Source: CBFCZU01 sp965602635 (lineage in GTDB: Bacteria; Planctomycetota; Phycisphaerae; SM23-33). From it: a stretch of 18,927 nucleotides of DNA. The position numbers and the translations under genes are program-made. Shown in pieces: positions 1-7,698 of this stretch (its first letter is position 1; the number at the start of each line of letters is the position of its first letter). The notes beneath the pieces were generated by a model. The model searched no databases. It had not been told where the DNA came from and worked only from the letters and a program-made list of their open reading frames with translations. The DNA lies in NCBI GenBank assembly GCA_965602635.1, contig CBFCZU010000059.1, positions 1-18,927 of the forward strand, written 5' to 3'.

Positions 1-1332
1 TCACTGCTTTGGCTGGTTCTGGTCGGTCTGGCCGCCTTGCCCGCGGCCACGCTTGGGCCTGCGGCGGCGTTTCTTGCGCGAGGGCGAGGCCGGTTTGGGT
101 GGCGAGTCAGGCCGGGCCGGGCCTTCCCTGCCGGAGACCTTGGCCGGGACCGACAGTGCCTCGGGGTGTCCGGGGGGGCTGGCCTGGGGCGCCGAGGCGG
201 CCTTGCCCTTTCGCCGACCCCCGCGGCGGCGCTTCTTGCGGCGGGGCCGCTGGGGTTGCTCGCCCGCGGGCGCCTCTTCGGCGGGAGGCTCCTCCTCAGT
301 CGGCTCGGCCGACGGCGCCGGCTCGGGCCGGGGCGTGGCCGCGGCCGGTTTGGCAGGCGGGCGCCTCCGCTCGCGGACCCGTTCAACCTTCTCGGGCTCG
401 GGCGGCTCGGGCACGTTCTGCTCGACGATCTCGTCGTTGGGGACGACCAGTTGGCTCCTGTCCGGCAGCACCAGGCGGACCAGTTGGGTCAGGGCCTGAA
501 GGTCGGTCACCTTCCCGACCGTCCCGTCGATGGTGCGGACCCATATTCCCTTCTTGGGCAGGGCGGCCTGGAGGTCGGAATAGACGGCGTCCTCGTATCG
601 CAGGCAGCACATCAGCCGCCCGCAGCGCCCGGAGATCTTCGACGGATCCAGCGTGGCGCGCTGCGTCTTGGCCATCCGCATCGATACGGGCTTGAGGAAC
701 TTGAGGAACTGCTGGCAGCAGCATCGCCGCCCGCAACGTTCGTAGTCGGCCACCAGGCGGGCCTCGTCGCGTGCCCCGACCTGGCGCATCTCCACGCGGG
801 TGTGGTACTGCCCGGCCAGGCGGCGGACCAGGTCGCGGAAGTCCACGCGGTGTTCGGACTGGAAGTAGAAGACGATCCGCTCTCCGCCGAGGAGGTGCTC
901 GACGGCGACGATCTTCATTTCCAGTCCGAGTTCGGCGACCTGCTGGCCGCAGAAAGCCCCCTCCTCGAGGGCTGACTTGTCGAGGTGGAGCTGGTCGTTG
1001 AAGTCCTGTGCGGTGGCGCCCCGGACGACCCTGCCCCTGCGGTAGAAGGGGTAGTCCGACCCGCAGGCGGCGATGTAGCCGTCGAGAACGTCGGATGCAA
1101 TTCGCTGTCCCGGCCCGTCGTCCACGGAGGCCAGCACCTCGCCCAGCTCGGCCCCGCGGTCGGTGCGCACGACGACCTTCGTGCCCACGTTCGGGGGCGG
1201 GTCCATGTCGTGCCTGAACAGGCCGATGTGGTTCATCCGCCCGTAGCGGGCGACGATGCGCCGGTCGTCCTGCTCCTCGGCGCCGGACTCGCCGGAGGCA
1301 GCGTCCGAGTTCATTGGCGGCCGTTCTGACAT
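1..1332 (-). CDS. PSP1-domain protein (RicT/YaaT-like) with long basic low-complexity tail
   Basis: The central part matches the PSP1/RicT family. It has a VEMRQVGARDEARL block (about residues 180-193), then a cysteine cluster (C200, C204-C206) and a GRCGRLMCCLRYE block (C237, C242, C243). In Bacillus RicT the equivalent cysteines help bind iron-sulfur clusters in the RicAFT complex, which affects RNase Y-dependent mRNA processing. Whether that applies here is inference. From about residue 308 to 443 the protein is a Pro/Glu/Ala-rich linker with two strongly basic patches (about 362-377 and 419-430), unlike compact RicT proteins. The start used is the ATG at 1330-1332, preceded by a TGAGG ribosome-binding site. 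An in-frame extension to 1437 would run through the promoter and is less likely. The TGA stop is the first three bases of the window, so the gene is complete (443 aa). It is divergent from the amidase gene. Confidence 0.9.
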   Translation of the reverse strand: MSERPPMNSDAASGESGAEEQDDRRIVARYGRMNHIGLFRHDMDPPPNVGTKVVVRTDRGAELGEVLASVDDGPGQRIASDVLDGYIAACGSDYPFYRRGRVVRGATAQDFNDQLHLDKSALEEGAFCGQQVAELGLEMKIVAVEHLLGGERIVFYFQSEHRVDFRDLVRRLAGQYHTRVEMRQVGARDEARLVADYERCGRRCCCQQFLKFLKPVSMRMAKTQRATLDPSKISGRCGRLMCCLRYEDAVYSDLQAALPKKGIWVRTIDGTVGKVTDLQALTQLVRLVLPDRSQLVVPNDEIVEQNVPEPPEPEKVERVRERRRPPAKPAAATPRPEPAPSAEPTEEEPPAEEAPAGEQPQRPRRKKRRRGGRRKGKAASAPQASPPGHPEALSVPAKVSGREGPARPDSPPKPASPSRKKRRRRPKRGRGQGGQTDQNQPKQ

Positions 1333-1363
1333 AACCTCAGTTCCACGGTTGACCAGGGCGGTG

Positions 1364-1393
1364 ATTATATCATGCCGCGGCACCGCGCGCCAA
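1364..1393 (-). promoter_or_regulatory. Sigma70-like promoter for the PSP1 gene
   Basis: On the minus strand, TTGGCG (1388-1393) and a perfect TATAAT (1364-1369) are separated by 18 bp. The predicted transcription start near 1357 gives a leader of about 25 nt containing the ribosome-binding site. Confidence 0.6.
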
Positions 1394-1436
1394 AGCCTCC
1401 GAGGCGGCCGGGGCGGCGGGAAAGCCCAAAGAAACA

Positions 1437-1467
1437 TTGGCGGGCCTGTCGATAGCTACCTTAGGAT
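1437..1467 (+). promoter_or_regulatory. Weak candidate promoter for the amidase gene
   Basis: TTGGCG (1437-1442) and TAGGAT (1462-1467) have a 19 bp spacer, which is longer than ideal. The predicted start falls about 24 nt before the ATG. This is only a sequence match, and the -10 box is poor. Confidence 0.3.
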
Positions 1468-1497
1468 ACTCTCGGGGAGTCGTCAGAAGGAGTGTGT

Positions 1498-2181
1498 ATG
1501 TTCGCTGGTCTATCTGTCCGACGGGGTTTGATGCTCTTACTCTTTGTCTCGGCCGGCTCGCTCGGTTGTGTCGCCAGGCCGCGGACGGTGATCGCCGACC
1601 TTCCGCTGGAATCGATACTCGATGCGCCCGCCAGGCCGGCGGCGCCGAGGCGCATCGCCAAGAAGCCGGTCAGGGACAAGGCCGCATTTCCCCAGTCCTG
1701 GACGCCCGAGGCACTACCTCGCCCGTGGCGATGGATCGTGATTCATCACAGCGCCAGCGAGAGCGGCTCGGCGGCGACCTTCGACGAGTGGCACCGCGCC
1801 CGGGGCTGGGACGAGCTGGGCTATCACTTCGTGATAACCAACGGGCGGGGGGGCGACGACGGAAGCGTCGAGGTAGGCGGCCGGTGGACAAAGCAGAAAT
1901 GGGGCGCCCACTGCAAGACGCCCGACAACCGTTACAACGACTTCGGCGTGGGAATCTGCCTGGTGGGGGACTTCCGCAAGGGCCAGCCGACGGTGGCGCA
2001 GCTTGCGAGTCTGCGCAGGCTGACGGGCTTTCTGGCGGACCGTTACGGCATCGACCCGGGCAGCGTCATCGGGCACCGCGACGCCCCTGGCACGGCGACG
2101 GCCTGCCCGGGCGAGAAGCTTAGCCGGCACATCCGCGACCGGCTGCGCCCGTGGCTGACCAAGCGGGCAGCGGCCAAGTAG
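1498..2181 (+). CDS. N-acetylmuramoyl-L-alanine amidase (amidase_2/PGRP fold), exported
   Basis: The catalytic domain (about residues 75-222) carries the zinc-amidase pattern of the T7 lysozyme/AmpD/PGRP fold: WIVIHHSAS with ligand H83, a DELGYHF block, WGAHCK, and GHRDAPGTATACPGE supplying H193 and C203. This family cleaves the amide bond between N-acetylmuramic acid and L-alanine in peptidoglycan. The N-terminus has a basic start, a hydrophobic stretch and a possible lipobox ending SLGC (C24). Ser at -3 is atypical, so this may be a lipoprotein or simply secreted. A Pro/Arg/Lys linker (about 43-66) separates signal and domain. The ATG at 1498 is chosen because GAAGGAG lies 5 nt upstream; a GTG two codons earlier overlaps that site. 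The protein is 227 aa and complete. It probably acts in the periplasm in wall recycling or remodelling. Confidence 0.9.
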   Translation: MFAGLSVRRGLMLLLFVSAGSLGCVARPRTVIADLPLESILDAPARPAAPRRIAKKPVRDKAAFPQSWTPEALPRPWRWIVIHHSASESGSAATFDEWHRARGWDELGYHFVITNGRGGDDGSVEVGGRWTKQKWGAHCKTPDNRYNDFGVGICLVGDFRKGQPTVAQLASLRRLTGFLADRYGIDPGSVIGHRDAPGTATACPGEKLSRHIRDRLRPWLTKRAAAK

Positions 2182-2201
2182 CCCCGCCGGCGGCAATTGA
2201 A

Positions 2202-2231
2202 ACGGGCCGCGAGCGGAGGCTCACGGCCCGT
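2202..2231. terminator. Hairpin between convergent genes, likely bidirectional terminator
   Basis: An 8 bp stem (ACGGGCCG with CGGCCCGT), a C/A mismatch and a further 4 bp (GAGC/GCTC) close on a GGAG tetraloop. It lies between the 3' ends of the amidase and SH3b genes. There is no T-run on either side, so it may stop transcription weakly or protect 3' ends. Confidence 0.6.
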
Positions 2232-2254
2232 GAATCGCCACATATCCCAGCGGC

Positions 2255-3856
2255 CTATTCGTATTCCTTCGGATCGATCTCCGTGCTTGCGGCCGGCTTG
2301 GTGGAGGTTCCCACCATGGGCAGGCCCGTCTCCGGAAGCGGCTTGACCGTCGCCGGCCTGCTCGTCGCCTTCGGGGCGGGCTTGGGCTTGACCGTCGCCG
2401 GCCTGCTGGTCGCCTTCGGGGCGGGCTTGGGCTTGACCGTCACCGGCCTGCTGGTCGCCTTCGGGGCGGGCTTGGGCTTGACCGTCACCGGCTTGCTGGT
2501 CGGCGCCGGCTTGGGTTTGACGGTTGGCTTCGGCTCGGGCTTGGGCTCAGGCTTGACGGTTGGCGTCGGCTCGGGCTTGGGCTCGGGCTTGACGGTTGGC
2601 GTCGGCTCGGGCTTGGGCTCGGGCTTGACGGTTGGCTTCGGCTCGGGCTTGGGCTCGGGCTTTACCGTTGGCTTGGGCTCGGGCTTGACGGCAGGCCTCG
2701 GCTCGGGCCTGACGACAATAGGCTTGAGCTCGGGCACCACGGCGGGCGCGCGAAGCACGATAATCTGCTCGGCCTCGACCACGTACATCCGCAGCTTCTC
2801 GTCGTATGTGGTCGTGCCGATCGCGCGGACGTGGGCGCCGGCGTGCTTGGCCAGATCGACCACCCCGGTGGTGCACTGCACGTAGGCGCGGATGGCGCGC
2901 CTGTCGGGGGCGGTGATGATATAGCGTTTGGGCCCGGTCGCCCCGCCGGTGAACAGCCCGCTGGGGGTCAGCACGCCCTCGGCCGGGAACATCCGCCGGG
3001 TCCGCAGCGGGCCGACCTGCATGCGCGCCTTGTCGGCGACCAGCTTCCTGCGGGTGGCGTCGACGTCCGCCACCAGACCGGCAACCGTTCGCATGTCCTC
3101 GGCCAGCTCGATCTGGCCCTCGATGAACTCCACCCGGGCCGTGAGGGGCCCGATCAGCGGGCTGCGAGCAGCGGGCTTGATCGCCTGGTAGCGCGCCAGC
3201 AGTCCGGCGAGGTCGCGCTGATCGTGGGGCTTCTTGAACTCCTCGTCGAAGGCCTTCTCAGCCGCCTTCCACACCCTCAGCTCCCTGTCGATCTGCTCGC
3301 TCGGAAGCGTGGTGGCGATCACCTCCCGCGTGGTCGGCCCCTCTGCCGGGCGCGATGCCGCCGGGAAGGTCGTCACCTTCCCCGCCGGCTTGACGTACTT
3401 GGCGGAGATCCAGTACACGACGCCGCGCGGCGGGGCGATCTTGTAATACTCTCCCCGCTCGCCCACGATCAGCACGCGGTCGCCCTTCTTCAGCCGCCCC
3501 TGGATGCGGTCCATCCGCCTGGGCAGCAGGTCGCTGCCGGCGCGGACCTGAAGGTCGTCCACGGTCGCCCTGCCCTTGTCGCCCACGGCCTGGACGAACC
3601 GCTTCGCGACCAGGCTGTGACATCGTTTCGGGGGGCTGATCATCAGCCATCCGTCGCGCTCGCCGAGGACCTTGACTATGTCGGGTTGCGAGAGCCGGAT
3701 GCACTCGTAGTACTCCTGGCCCGGCCCGCAGCGGACGTGGACTCTGGTGCCAGTCAGGATTCCCACGTACGGTTCCTCGGCCGGGCGGGTGGTCTGCGCC
3801 ATAGCGCACAGCCCCACCGCCAGGCAGACCGCCACGACCATCTTCCTGGAGAACAT
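2255..3856 (-). CDS. Exported two-SH3b-domain protein with repetitive Lys-Pro-Glu tail
   Basis: Residues 1-20 form a signal peptide ending in AMA, with likely cleavage before QTT. Two bacterial SH3 (SH3b) domains follow, at about 30-91 and 95-159. Each has the ligand-pocket style VRCGPG/VRAGSD turn and a GW/Y-x-K/M-I segment. SH3b domains commonly bind peptidoglycan or peptides in the envelope. A helical segment (about 185-280) and an unrecognised small domain (about 285-370) come next. Residues 381-505 are a Pro/Lys/Glu-rich repeat tail, of the kind that spans or binds cell wall polymers. The ATG at 3854-3856 has an AGGAGCG ribosome-binding site. It ends next to, and converges on, a peptidoglycan amidase, so an envelope role fits. 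The exact function is unknown. An LPETG sequence at 507-511 is not a sorting signal here, because no membrane anchor follows. Length 533 aa. Confidence 0.85.
   Translation of the reverse strand: MFSRKMVVAVCLAVGLCAMAQTTRPAEEPYVGILTGTRVHVRCGPGQEYYECIRLSQPDIVKVLGERDGWLMISPPKRCHSLVAKRFVQAVGDKGRATVDDLQVRAGSDLLPRRMDRIQGRLKKGDRVLIVGERGEYYKIAPPRGVVYWISAKYVKPAGKVTTFPAASRPAEGPTTREVIATTLPSEQIDRELRVWKAAEKAFDEEFKKPHDQRDLAGLLARYQAIKPAARSPLIGPLTARVEFIEGQIELAEDMRTVAGLVADVDATRRKLVADKARMQVGPLRTRRMFPAEGVLTPSGLFTGGATGPKRYIITAPDRRAIRAYVQCTTGVVDLAKHAGAHVRAIGTTTYDEKLRMYVVEAEQIIVLRAPAVVPELKPIVVRPEPRPAVKPEPKPTVKPEPKPEPKPTVKPEPKPEPTPTVKPEPKPEPTPTVKPEPKPEPKPTVKPKPAPTSKPVTVKPKPAPKATSRPVTVKPKPAPKATSRPATVKPKPAPKATSRPATVKPLPETGLPMVGTSTKPAASTEIDPKEYE
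2345..2518 (-). repeat. 45 bp coding tandem repeat (3 full copies plus a 39 bp copy)
   Basis: Units begin at 2345, 2390, 2435 and 2480, the last being shortened. They encode TVKPKPAPKATSRP-type 15-residue repeats in the tail of the SH3b protein. The copies are nearly identical at DNA level, suggesting recent duplication or slippage. Confidence 0.85.
2519..2662 (-). repeat. 36 bp coding tandem repeat (4 copies)
   Basis: Units start at 2519, 2555, 2591 and 2627 and encode the 12-residue TVKPEPKPEP(K/T)P motif. Two related 24 bp units follow (2663-2710). The third base of the Thr/Lys-coding codon alternates between copies, so unit order is not random. Confidence 0.85.
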
Positions 3857-3900
3857 GGCTCGCTCCTAAGTCCCAGTTTCGCTCCTACCCCTCCCAGCAA

Positions 3901-3929
3901 ACCGTAGCAAAGGGGAGAGGTCGTGTCAA
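3901..3929 (-). promoter_or_regulatory. Candidate promoter for the SH3b gene
   Basis: On the minus strand a perfect TTGACA (3924-3929) is followed after 17 bp by TACGGT (3901-3906), a weak -10. The predicted start near 3894 would leave a leader of about 38 nt with the ribosome-binding site. Confidence 0.45.
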
Positions 3930-3988
3930 TATTCCGACCTTTTAGTCGGGCGGGGGCCAGGAGGGTTCCCGCCGGCCTCAGAAGCCGG

Positions 3989-4016
3989 TTGCACGGCGCC
4001 CGGGGGCGGATATAGT
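3989..4016 (+). promoter_or_regulatory. Candidate promoter for the HIT-dGTPase pair
   Basis: TTGCAC (3989-3994) and TATAGT (4011-4016) are 16 bp apart. The predicted start falls at about 4023-4024, on the GTG start codon, suggesting a leaderless transcript. The same TTGCAC-N16-TATA(A/G)T layout precedes the membrane protein gene. Confidence 0.5.
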
Positions 4017-4023
4017 TACTCCC

Positions 4024-4560
4024 GTGGGCGATACGTTTCACGACGCCGAGAGGAAAATCAACATCCACGCCCCCTGGCGGATGGAGTACATCCGAATGCT
4101 CGGCGGCGACGACCAGGGCTGCTTCCTCTGCCGGGCCCGCGACGAAACCGCCCGCGACGAGGAAAACCTCCTGCTGTGGCGCACCGGGCGATGCCTGGTG
4201 GTGATGAACCGCTTCCCCTACACCGGCGGGCACCTGCTGATCGCCCCGGTCGAGCACGTGGACTCGCTCGAGCAACTGCCCGGCGAGGCCATGCGCGAGA
4301 TAATGGAGCTGGTCCGCGACGCCACTGGGCTGCTGGCCCACGCCATCCGGGCCGAGGGGTTCAACGTCGGGCTCAACATCGGGCGCTGCGCCGGGGCGGG
4401 GCTGCCCGGGCACGTCCACGTGCACGTCGTGCCGCGCTGGAGCGGAGACACGAACTTCATGGCCGTCCTGGGCGACGTCCGGGTGATCCCGCAGGCGCTG
4501 CGCGACCTCCGGGCTGAGCTGCTCTCGGCCTCGGAGGAACTCGGCCTGCCGAGATGCTGA
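4024..4560 (+). CDS. HIT-family nucleotide hydrolase/transferase (Ap4A phosphorylase-like)
   Basis: The histidine-triad signature is complete: GLPGHVHVHVVPRW at about 127-138, with H130, H132 (expected nucleophile) and H134, and an upstream NIG loop (N118). HIT enzymes form a transient nucleotidyl-His intermediate while splitting substrates such as diadenosine polyphosphates. The N-terminal APWRMEYIR block (16-24) and CFLC motif (33-36) place it with the longer bacterial HIT proteins that include Ap4A phosphorylases. The GTG at 4024 is used because the conserved APWRM block lies before the next Met (M20), which therefore cannot be the start. No ribosome-binding site is visible, consistent with leaderless initiation. 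The gene is followed after a single base by the dGTPase gene. Length 178 aa. The exact substrate cannot be read from sequence. Confidence 0.88.
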   Translation: MGDTFHDAERKINIHAPWRMEYIRMLGGDDQGCFLCRARDETARDEENLLLWRTGRCLVVMNRFPYTGGHLLIAPVEHVDSLEQLPGEAMREIMELVRDATGLLAHAIRAEGFNVGLNIGRCAGAGLPGHVHVHVVPRWSGDTNFMAVLGDVRVIPQALRDLRAELLSASEELGLPRC

Positions 4561-4561
4561 G

Positions 4562-5710
4562 ATGAGCGGACCGCCGGCTAACGACTTCCTGGCCCGCTGC
4601 GAGGAGCACCTTCACCCGGCGGCGGTCCGCGCCGCCGACAGCGGCGGGCGGGCGCACCGCGAGGACGACCACCCCTACCGATCCTGCTACCAGCGCGACC
4701 GCGACCGGATCGTGCACTGTTCGGCCTTCCGCCGGCTGGACTACAAGACGCAGGTCTTCGTCCCGCACGAGCGCGACCACTACCGCACCCGTCTGACGCA
4801 CACGCTGGAGGTCGCCCAGGTGGCGCGGACGCTGGCCCGCGCGCTGGCGCTGAACGAGGACGTGGCCGAGGCCGCCGCCCTGGGGCACGACCTGGGGCAT
4901 CCGCCGTTCGGGCACGCCGGCGAGGCGGCCCTGGACGAGCTGATGGCCGCCCACGGGCGCTTCGAGCACAACCGCCAGAGCCTCCGCGTGGTGGACTACC
5001 TGGAGCACCCGTACGTCGGCTTTCGCGGGCTGAACCTCACGGGCGTGGTGCGGCTGTGCCTGGCGCGTCACCAGAGCCGCTACGACAGTCCGGGCGGGGA
5101 TCAGTTCGCCGAGACGCCGTCGGCGCCGCTGGAGGGGCAGTTGGTGGACCTCGCCGACGAGATCGCCTACACCTCGGCCGACACGTACGACGCCCTGGCG
5201 GCCGGTTGGATCGACGCCGACCAACTCGGCGAGCTTGAGCTTTGGCGGCGCGCCGCCGCCCGCGCCGACGCGGCCAGGCCAGGGGTCCGGCCGGTGCAGA
5301 AGCGCATCCAGGCCTGCCGGGAGGTGCTGGCGATCCTGGCCGACGACGTGCTGGCCGAGACCGCCCGGCGGATCGAGCGGATGGGCCTCGCAAGCCCCGC
5401 CGACGTGCAGCGCGCCGACCGCCGCGCCGCCGCCTTCAGCGACGAGATCGCCCCCTGCCTCCGCCAGCTCCAGGACTTCCTCGCCGAGCGGGTGTACTGC
5501 CACCCCGTCGCGACGGGACACGCCGCCGAGGCCCGCCGCCTCATCCGCGAGCTGTTCTCCGCCTACCTCGCCGAGGGCGACCTGCTGCCGAAACGCTACC
5601 GCGACCGAACCGCCCACGACGGCCAGCACCGCGTCATCTGCGACTACGTCGCCGGCATGACCGACCGCTTCTGCCGGGCCGAACACGAGAGAGTGAGCAA
5701 GAGGGCGTAG
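4562..5710 (+). CDS. dgt: dGTP triphosphohydrolase-like HD-domain protein
   Basis: The protein matches the dGTPase/Dgt-like family of HD hydrolases, which remove triphosphate from deoxynucleoside triphosphates. Visible family marks are DRDRIVHCSAFRRLDYKTQVF (46-66), RTRLTHTLEVAQVAR (75-89, metal ligand H80), the HD pair in LGHDLGHPPFGHAGE (H109, D110), an EHNRQS block, and DLADEIAYTSADTYDAL (about 196-212, supplying the last acidic ligand). At 382 aa it matches the shorter Dgt-like type rather than the 500-residue E. coli enzyme. It is one base downstream of the HIT gene, so translational coupling and a shared role in nucleotide clean-up are likely. Substrate preference among dNTPs is not predictable here. 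The last codons run into a small heptamer repeat. Confidence 0.9.
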   Translation: MSGPPANDFLARCEEHLHPAAVRAADSGGRAHREDDHPYRSCYQRDRDRIVHCSAFRRLDYKTQVFVPHERDHYRTRLTHTLEVAQVARTLARALALNEDVAEAAALGHDLGHPPFGHAGEAALDELMAAHGRFEHNRQSLRVVDYLEHPYVGFRGLNLTGVVRLCLARHQSRYDSPGGDQFAETPSAPLEGQLVDLADEIAYTSADTYDALAAGWIDADQLGELELWRRAAARADAARPGVRPVQKRIQACREVLAILADDVLAETARRIERMGLASPADVQRADRRAAAFSDEIAPCLRQLQDFLAERVYCHPVATGHAAEARRLIRELFSAYLAEGDLLPKRYRDRTAHDGQHRVICDYVAGMTDRFCRAEHERVSKRA

Positions 5711-5728
5711 GTCGGAGGTCGGAGGTCG
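5710..5728. repeat. Short GGTCGGA heptamer tandem repeat
   Basis: Two exact GGTCGGA units and a partial third directly follow, and overlap by one base, the dgt stop codon. This kind of heptamer run is often scattered in intergenic DNA of GC-rich genomes; that is inference here. Confidence 0.6.
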
Positions 5729-5735
5729 CAACGGC

Positions 5736-5774
5736 AAAAAAAAGGCGCAGCGGGCCAGTGTTGACCCGCCGCGC
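5736..5774 (-). terminator. Intrinsic terminator of the membrane protein gene
   Basis: Read on the minus strand, a 10-base stem (5765-5774 with 5745-5754, one A/C mismatch) is followed by eight U residues (5743 down to 5736). This is a classical Rho-independent terminator, 38 bases past the stop codon of the 5812-7581 gene. Confidence 0.85.
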
Positions 5775-5811
5775 GTCGGTCCTCGGCACTCCAAACTCAG
5801 CCTTGGAGTTC

Positions 5812-7581
5812 TTATTTCTCCTCTGCGTCGCCCTTGTCCTGCTCTTCCTCAGCCGGGGCGACCTCGTCGGCCTCCGGCTGCTCTTCCGGCTCCTCGACGT
5901 AAACGTCGTCGAGGTCGGTCGCGTCAACCTTTCGCCGCAGCAGCATGTAGATGTTTGTGGCCGCGGAGAAGAAGTAGCAGGCCACGAACGCCAGCACCAA
6001 GCCGATCACCAGGTACACCCACAGGGCCAGGATGCAGGCGGCTGCGCTTTCCGAGGCGCTCATGGCCTCGGTCTGCATCGGCCCGTGGAAGGTGTCGAAC
6101 GTCGGCGGCGCCCACATCACGTGGAGCTTGCCGGCGCCGTCGGCATACTCGGGCCTGGAGCTGAGCCTCATGCCCCAGCCCGCCCAGGTGTGCGTCGCGC
6201 GAAGGGTGAGGAAGGCGAACAGCCTCACGAAGAGGTAGCAGATCGTCCCGTGAATGGCGGCCGCCAGCCAGTAAAGGGCGTAGCGGAACGGGCGATTGAA
6301 GACGTAGCTGAACGAGCGGCTGATGGCGTCGAAGCTGTCCGAGCCCTCCACCGCGATCGTGGGCCACATCAGCGGCGCGCCGCCCACCAGCCCAATCGTC
6401 AGGAAGGCCATCATCGCGCCGGCGATCAGCGCCAGCAGGAAGAAGATCCCCACGAACCACTCGCCCACGATGGGAACCGCCCCCAGCAACCCCCCGGCCG
6501 CCACCGCCCCGCCGATGATGACGATTATCACCAGCGGTAGCAGCGGCGCGGCGAAGAAGCTCATGAACTTGCTGGTGCCGAACTTGACCGCCGAGACCAG
6601 AGATATCTTCTCCTCCCTGGCCGCGTGCAGCGCCGCTATCCGGCAGATCGCCCCGCCCAGCACCGCCCAGATCGCCAGCGAGACCACCACGTAGATCAGC
6701 GAATACCACTTGAAGGTGGTGACCATCCACCACAGCCCCCAGGCCATCAGCGCCAGCCAGCTCAGCAGGCCGAGGGCCTCCTCGTCACGCGTCCCGGCCG
6801 TGACAGTGAGGGGCTGGTCCTTCTGGTCCGGCTGGTAGGCCGCCGGCGTCATCTTCCCCCGCGCCGCATACAAGTCGCCCAGCCCGGTGGAGAAGTTCCC
6901 CCGCCGCACGGCCGAGAAGGCGTTGCTCATGCAATACAACTCCCAGTCCAGGAAGCTGGCGAAAACCTTCCCGCCCTTCACCCTCGCGAGGCGATTCTTG
7001 GAATCGACATACGTTTTCAGGGCCGCTCGCCTGGCGTTGACGAGGGCCTCGCGGGCATTGGCCTTGGCCTTGGCGGCCTTCTCCTTGTCCGATTCGTCTT
7101 CGAATGCCTTCTTGGCCGCCTCCCAGTCTTTGTCGGCGACCTCGAGGTCGTACTCGTACACCTTCGGCAGCAGCTTCCGGGTGTCCTTCATGGCGTCGCC
7201 GAAGTCATCGCTCACCCCCTTGAGGGCCTTGTCCCTATCGGCCGTCAGCTCGTCCTTACCGGGCCGGACCAGGCCGATCGCGTCGGTGAGGCGGCCCTTC
7301 TTCTCCTCAACCCACTTCTCCTTCTCATCAAGAAACTCGCTTCGGTTGGAGGCCATCCAATACCGCCAGGGCTCCTGGGGTCTGACCCGGTTGGAGTCGG
7401 ATGCTCCCGCCCAGATGTTGTCCATGACCCAGCAGCCCAGCACCGTCGTCAGCGCGATCGCCACCAGCGCCAGCAGCAGCTTGCTGGGATGGATTGCCAT
7501 CTTGAAGCTCTTGAAGACGTTGGGGAAACTGAAAATCTCGGTCCAGCTTATGGTCCTGACGACATGCTGTTCGTCCGCCAT
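5812..7581 (-). CDS. Multi-pass membrane protein with large helical extracytoplasmic or cytoplasmic insert, function unknown
   Basis: I do not recognise a named family, though the N-terminal SWTEIF...SFKMAIHPSKLLLAL pattern resembles uncharacterised planctomycete membrane proteins. One hydrophobic helix lies at about 34-54. A charged, largely helical region (about 85-205, many Lys/Glu/Asp/Ala) follows and may form a coiled coil. A membrane core then occupies about 268-404, with probable helices near 268-290, 293-315, 342-368 and 374-404, and further helices near 432-460 and 512-545. A SDSFDAISRSFSYVFNRPFRY block (414-434) joins two of them and looks conserved-motif-like. The C-terminus (551-589) is strongly acidic. 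The start is the ATG at 7579-7581 with AAAGGA upstream. An ORF extending to 7680 would lie inside the leader. It is a single-gene unit with its own promoter and terminator. Length 589 aa. Confidence 0.8.
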   Translation of the reverse strand: MADEQHVVRTISWTEIFSFPNVFKSFKMAIHPSKLLLALVAIALTTVLGCWVMDNIWAGASDSNRVRPQEPWRYWMASNRSEFLDEKEKWVEEKKGRLTDAIGLVRPGKDELTADRDKALKGVSDDFGDAMKDTRKLLPKVYEYDLEVADKDWEAAKKAFEDESDKEKAAKAKANAREALVNARRAALKTYVDSKNRLARVKGGKVFASFLDWELYCMSNAFSAVRRGNFSTGLGDLYAARGKMTPAAYQPDQKDQPLTVTAGTRDEEALGLLSWLALMAWGLWWMVTTFKWYSLIYVVVSLAIWAVLGGAICRIAALHAAREEKISLVSAVKFGTSKFMSFFAAPLLPLVIIVIIGGAVAAGGLLGAVPIVGEWFVGIFFLLALIAGAMMAFLTIGLVGGAPLMWPTIAVEGSDSFDAISRSFSYVFNRPFRYALYWLAAAIHGTICYLFVRLFAFLTLRATHTWAGWGMRLSSRPEYADGAGKLHVMWAPPTFDTFHGPMQTEAMSASESAAACILALWVYLVIGLVLAFVACYFFSAATNIYMLLRRKVDATDLDDVYVEEPEEQPEADEVAPAEEEQDKGDAEEK

Positions 7582-7698
7582 GACAGGTCCTTTCGCTAAG
7601 ATCCACGAGTTGGTGGGGCACCCAAGTCGCTGGAAGACCCCCGCTGTCATCACAGCCCGAGCGGAGGTGTATCCGTTCACGTCCGGTCAATGGGGCGG

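Noticed and set aside
2324..2338. LPETG in the SH3b protein tail, a possible sortase signal
   Set aside because: No hydrophobic segment or basic end follows, and the protein looks Gram-negative; the motif is chance within a Pro/Thr-rich tail.
2345..2710. Possible CRISPR array from regular repeats
   Set aside because: The repeats are contiguous with no unique spacers, stay in frame and encode a Lys-Pro tail.
4457..5794. 445-codon open frame opposite the HIT and dGTPase genes
   Set aside because: It mirrors two well-supported genes and its protein is a low-complexity GC artefact with no recognisable domain.
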